A DNA stretch of 64,000 nucleotides, taken from assembly GCF_016863255.1 (NCBI RefSeq), contig NZ_BOON01000015.1, positions 62,001 to 126,000 of the forward strand, in the 5' to 3' direction. Shown piece after piece: positions 61,866 to 64,000 of the stretch. Under the pieces are notes generated by a model. That model was not told where the DNA came from and did no database searches. It saw nothing but the letters and a program-made list of their open reading frames with translations. The translations under genes were made by a program, and so were the position numbers. Numbering within the stretch: the stretch's first letter is position 1; every line of letters begins with the position of its first letter. The DNA is from Planosporangium mesophilum. GTDB taxonomy: Bacteria; Actinomycetota; Actinomycetes; Mycobacteriales; Micromonosporaceae.

Positions 61866-62900
61866 TCAGGTGGGCGGTAGCTCGGGGACGGTGTTGGGTA
61901 CGGCCGGCCGGGGGGCTCCGGTCGCGGTCGTCCGCGCGGTCCCGGCGGTGGTCGGGGCGGTCGCCGGCGCCGTCGTCCGGGCGGTCTCGGCGAGCACGAC
62001 GCCGGCGAGGATCAGCGCGGCGCCCGCCAGCTGGGTCGGGGTCAGAGCCTCGCCCAGGGCGAGCCAGGCGACCCCGCCGGCGAACACCGGCTCGACCATC
62101 CCGACGATGCCGGCGCTGGTCGGCGGCAGGTGCCGCAGCGCCGCCGTGACGAGCAGGTACGGCGCGATCGAGCCGAGGATCACCACGTAGCAGCAGAGCA
62201 GCCAGACCGGCAGCCCGGCGCTGGTGGCGGAGAGCAGGTGGCCGGGGAAGCGCCACCACGGCCGGATGACGGAGCCGGCGACCGCCGCCGCGCCGAACGC
62301 CAGACAGGTCAGCGACACCGGGTCGCGGCGGGCCGCGCCGTTCGCGCCGATCAGGTAGTAGACGGCGAGGAGGGTCGCGGCCCCGAGGCCTGCGGCGATG
62401 CCGACCGGGTCCAGTCGCAGATCGCCCCAGAGCTCCGCGACCCCGGCCAGGCCCGCGAGGCTCAGGCTCAGACCGATCCACAACCGCCGGCGTACCGGCT
62501 GCCGCCGGCCGAATCTGGCCCACAGCGCGACCAGCAGCGGCGCGGTGTACTCGAACAGCAGCGCGATGCCGACCGGCAGCCGGCTGATCGCGATGAAGTA
62601 CAGCAGGGGTACGAACGCGAACCCGGCCAGGCCGTACCCGATCAGCAGCGGCAGTTCGCGGCGGGTGAAGCGTAGCCGGCGGGGGTGGAGCGCGAGGGTC
62701 AGCACGAGGAGCCCGGCGAACGCGCCGGTGGCCCGCAGCGTGGTCAGTTGCATCGGGTCCAGTCCGGCGCGCAGGACCAGCTTGGAGACGGTGCCGTTGA
62801 CCGCGAACAGGGCGCCGGAGGCGACGACCATGGCGGCCCCCAGCGCGGGGCGGGCCGTCACGAGCGCCCTGTTCTCTCGATGGGGTGGGGCACCCGGCAT
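61866..62900 (-). CDS. EamA/DMT-family transporter
   Basis: A 344-residue membrane protein with ten predicted spans and two EamA repeats (GAAMVVASGALFAVNGTVSK and VILGSIAPYLLVTAALRHLP). Motif MVEPVFAGGVAWLALGEALT near the end is typical. DMT exporters carry amino acids, nucleotides or drugs. The C-terminus is a Thr/Ala/Pro-rich tail of about 30 residues. ATG 62900 and GTG 62861 are candidate starts. A perfect LexA box lies 72 bp upstream. Confidence 0.88.
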   Translation of the reverse strand: MPGAPPHRENRALVTARPALGAAMVVASGALFAVNGTVSKLVLRAGLDPMQLTTLRATGAFAGLLVLTLALHPRRLRFTRRELPLLIGYGLAGFAFVPLLYFIAISRLPVGIALLFEYTAPLLVALWARFGRRQPVRRRLWIGLSLSLAGLAGVAELWGDLRLDPVGIAAGLGAATLLAVYYLIGANGAARRDPVSLTCLAFGAAAVAGSVIRPWWRFPGHLLSATSAGLPVWLLCCYVVILGSIAPYLLVTAALRHLPPTSAGIVGMVEPVFAGGVAWLALGEALTPTQLAGAALILAGVVLAETARTTAPATAPTTAGTARTTATGAPRPAVPNTVPELPPT

Positions 62901-62971
62901 CCTCCGTACTCGCGCCTACCGACCGGCGTACAGGAGATCACATGGCCGGCTCGCCAGGCCATCAGGCTGTC

Positions 62972-62987
62972 TCGAACGAATGTTCGA
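62972..62987. promoter_or_regulatory. LexA (SOS) box 1
   Basis: TCGAACGAATGTTCGA is a perfect match to the mycobacterial/actinobacterial LexA consensus TCGAAC-N4-GTTCGA. It lies between the EamA gene and the HEPN gene. Confidence 0.85.
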
Positions 62988-63043
62988 AAATCTTGCGGGA
63001 GCATTGAGTTTTTGTCGGCGCCCCGGTGTACTGTACTTGTAGT

Positions 63044-63059
63044 TCGAACATTCGTTCGA
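63044..63059. promoter_or_regulatory. LexA (SOS) box 2
   Basis: TCGAACATTCGTTCGA also fits the TCGAAC-N4-GTTCGA consensus exactly, 72 bp from box 1 start to start. It precedes the HEPN gene by about 240 bp, with palindromes between. Confidence 0.85.
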
Positions 63060-63094
63060 CTGTTCGGGAGGGGCGATTCGCGGCGCACCTTCCG

Positions 63095-63116
63095 GAAGCG
63101 GTTCGCGAACCGCTTC
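63095..63116. repeat. Perfect 22-bp palindrome
   Basis: The sequence from 63095 to 63116 is fully self-complementary, centred on TCGCGA with arms ending GAAGCGG. It lies 35 bp after LexA box 2. It could be a protein-binding site or part of a structured leader. Confidence 0.8.
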
Positions 63117-63149
63117 GAGGCCCGGTCCTCGCGGGCAGGCCTCACGGCG

Positions 63150-63196
63150 GGACCACCAACCGCCGCCCCCGACCCCCGGGCGGCGGTTGGTGGTCC
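63150..63196 (+). repeat. Perfect 19-bp stem-loop in the HEPN leader
   Basis: Two 19-base arms (63150-63168 and 63178-63196) are fully complementary, with a 9-nt loop. All pairs are standard and mostly GC. It has no T-tract. Possible roles: attenuator or terminator inside the leader, or part of a small RNA. Confidence 0.85.
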
Positions 63197-63200
63197 GCTG

Positions 63201-63234
63201 GCCGGGCGTGGTGTGGGGAAGCTCCACGCCCGGC
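63201..63234 (+). repeat. Second stem-loop in the HEPN leader
   Basis: Perfect 11-bp arms (GCCGGGCGTGG and CCACGCCCGGC) with a 12-nt loop, 4 nt after the 19-bp stem-loop. The tandem structure is unusual for an intergenic region. Confidence 0.75.
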
Positions 63235-63297
63235 CCACACGCTGCTGCGTCTTCCTCCGCAGCGGCCTCGACGACCATGCGCACCGAGGGAGACCTG

Positions 63298-63798
63298 ATG
63301 CCGACGAACCGATCCAAGAACCTTCCCGGCCCCAGGTCCGTCACGTCCCAGGACGGGCGCCAGGAGTTGCCCGTCGCCGCGCATGCGCTTCCCCATCGAA
63401 CCCCACGGGAGCTGATCTCGTTGGCCCGGCAGGGCCTGGAGGAGGCGGCCGAGACCCGCAAGGAGGGGCTGCGGTACGCCACCGCGCACCTGGCCGCGCT
63501 GCGCGCCGCCGCCGCCGTGCTCGCCGCACGGGCCCGCCCCGCACCCGGCCGGCGCAGTCGCCTCACCAGCGTCTGGGAGCTGGTGGTCATGGTCGCGCCG
63601 GAGCTCAGCGAGTGGGCCGCCTTCTTCGCCGCCGGAGCCTCGAAGCGGGCCGCCGCCGAGGCCGGCATCCCCCGGGTGGTGACCGCGCGGGAGGCGGACG
63701 ACCTGATCCGTTCGGCCGAGCAGTTCATCGCGGTCGTGGAAGTGTCGCTCGGCCTGTCCTACCAACCCCTGTTGAACGGCGACCGCCTGGCCAGTTGA
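63298..63798 (+). CDS. SAV_6107-type HEPN domain protein
   Basis: A 166-residue helical protein resembling the SAV_6107 HEPN family. A conserved N-terminal stretch LPGPRSVTSQDGRQELPVAA leads into helices with ELISLARQGLEEAAETRKEG and the putative HEPN RNase motif RYATAH (Arg59 to His64, RxxxxH). ATG 63298 follows GAGGGAG closely; an in-frame ATG at 63277 is less likely. It follows two LexA boxes and a structured leader, so DNA-damage control is probable. Proteins of this family may accompany SOS mutagenesis genes; that is recollection, not proof. Confidence 0.75.
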   Translation: MPTNRSKNLPGPRSVTSQDGRQELPVAAHALPHRTPRELISLARQGLEEAAETRKEGLRYATAHLAALRAAAAVLAARARPAPGRRSRLTSVWELVVMVAPELSEWAAFFAAGASKRAAAEAGIPRVVTAREADDLIRSAEQFIAVVEVSLGLSYQPLLNGDRLAS

Positions 63799-63867
63799 GG
63801 CCGCGCGGAAACTTCTGTCACCCGGACCGGGGGCCCGGGTAGGAACAGCAACGGGGGGAGAAGCCGC

Positions 63868-64000
63868 GTGGTCGGCTTGTCGACAGGAACTTCGCCGGCG
63901 GTTTTACCGCCGAAGGGTCCGAGGCCGGAGACGCCGGCGCCGGTCCCGGGGGCGTCGGACGACCGGCGGGCGGCGGGCGACCGTTCCGCCAAGGGGCTGG
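63868..64000 (+). CDS. Partial unknown gene after the HEPN gene
   Basis: The window ends 44 codons into a frame that starts GTG 63868 with a strong GGGGGGAG site 7 nt upstream. The visible residues are Pro/Ala/Arg-rich (VVGLSTGTSPAVLPPKGPRP) and likely disordered. Codon 13 is TTA (63904-63906), a very rare Leu codon in such genomes. It may be the next gene of an SOS operon, such as an ImuA'-like protein, but nothing visible proves that. Confidence 0.6.
   Translation, partial: MVGLSTGTSPAVLPPKGPRPETPAPVPGASDDRRAAGDRSAKGL

Larger units (their letters stand above)
62901..63297. other. Non-coding region with two SOS boxes and strong hairpins
   Basis: About 400 bp between the EamA gene and the HEPN gene. 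It holds two perfect LexA boxes, a 22-bp palindrome and two perfect hairpins, all listed separately. Open frames here have coding patterns of shadows and no ribosome sites, so I see no gene. A possible -35 TTGTCG lies at 63012-63017, but a clear -10 is lacking. Confidence 0.6.

Noticed and set aside
63026-63298. 90-codon frame right after the SOS boxes
   Set aside because: It runs through both stem-loops, has no ribosome site and a composition typical of shadows. The HEPN frame is better supported.

Overview
The window is a GC-rich actinobacterial chromosome segment, most likely from the Micromonosporaceae (Micromonospora, Salinispora, Actinoplanes and relatives). Evidence: extreme G/C third positions, many GTG starts, long shadow ORFs, an actinobacterial bc1 complex, a class II DAHP synthase, RNase AS, a PimB-like mannosyltransferase, split lycopene cyclase and LexA boxes of the TCGAAC-N4-GTTCGA type. 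I saw no rRNA, tRNA, CRISPR array, transposase or prophage.

Layout. 1-4375: qcrA (partial), qcrC, ctaE, a CtaG-like assembly factor, a pseudo-receiver and trpD. 4372-13360: alpha/beta hydrolase, S9 peptidase, Lrp-like effector domain, NDP-sugar transferase, Nudix hydrolase, a second RelA/SpoT homologue and a DnaQ-UvrC fusion. 13528-21933: NYN/PIN protein, Cys-rich small protein with 23-bp tandem repeats at its 3' end, M48 protease, PimB-like mannosyltransferase, and a FadD15-like ligase operon with a two-component system. 22117-29991: SRPBCC protein, histone-H1-like protein, ROK glucokinase, EEP phosphatase, flavin monooxygenase plus hydrolase, a DUF2007-like membrane protein, an acyltransferase and a Crp regulator. 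30313-38147: RNase AS, a PFK with PPi-type residues, proC, an FHA protein, a PadR-controlled FtsX-type ABC exporter and a small NYN/PIN protein. 38202-43298: patatin, MaoC hydratase, TetR, FabG and a pair of acyl-CoA dehydrogenases, apparently one lipid-catabolic regulon. 43317-50831: CorA, aroG, threonine aldolase, endonuclease IV, PASTA kinase and an Rv2175c-like DNA-binding protein. 50844-61824: carotenoid and isoprenoid genes in two groups, with a DUF559 nuclease, an XRE-TPR regulator, metF and a CDP-alcohol phosphatidyltransferase between them. 61866-64000: EamA transporter, a non-coding region with two perfect LexA boxes and strong hairpins, a HEPN-family gene and the start of another gene.

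The backbone follows the order known in Mycobacterium tuberculosis from about Rv2172c (metF-like) through idsA2, Rv2175c, pknL, aroG, RNase AS, the Rv2182c-type acyltransferase, Rv2185c-type SRPBCC, fadD15, pimB', Rv2191 and trpD to ctaE-qcrC-qcrA, with local insertions. This is therefore an old core region carrying accessory islands.

The most useful unexplained signals are: (1) two perfect SOS boxes followed by a 22-bp palindrome and two perfect hairpins ahead of a HEPN gene with an RxxxxH motif; (2) a roughly 60-bp hairpin element present twice in inverted orientation around an AbiEi-HTH/DUF559 nuclease gene; (3) a 79-bp stop-to-start linker repeated in two operons of the lipid cluster; (4) a palindrome shared by the maoC/tetR and fabG promoters; (5) at least twelve genes with a TAnnnT hexamer 6-8 nt before the start codon, suggesting leaderless transcripts; (6) PPi-type residues in phosphofructokinase; (7) an alpha/beta hydrolase lacking its nucleophile.
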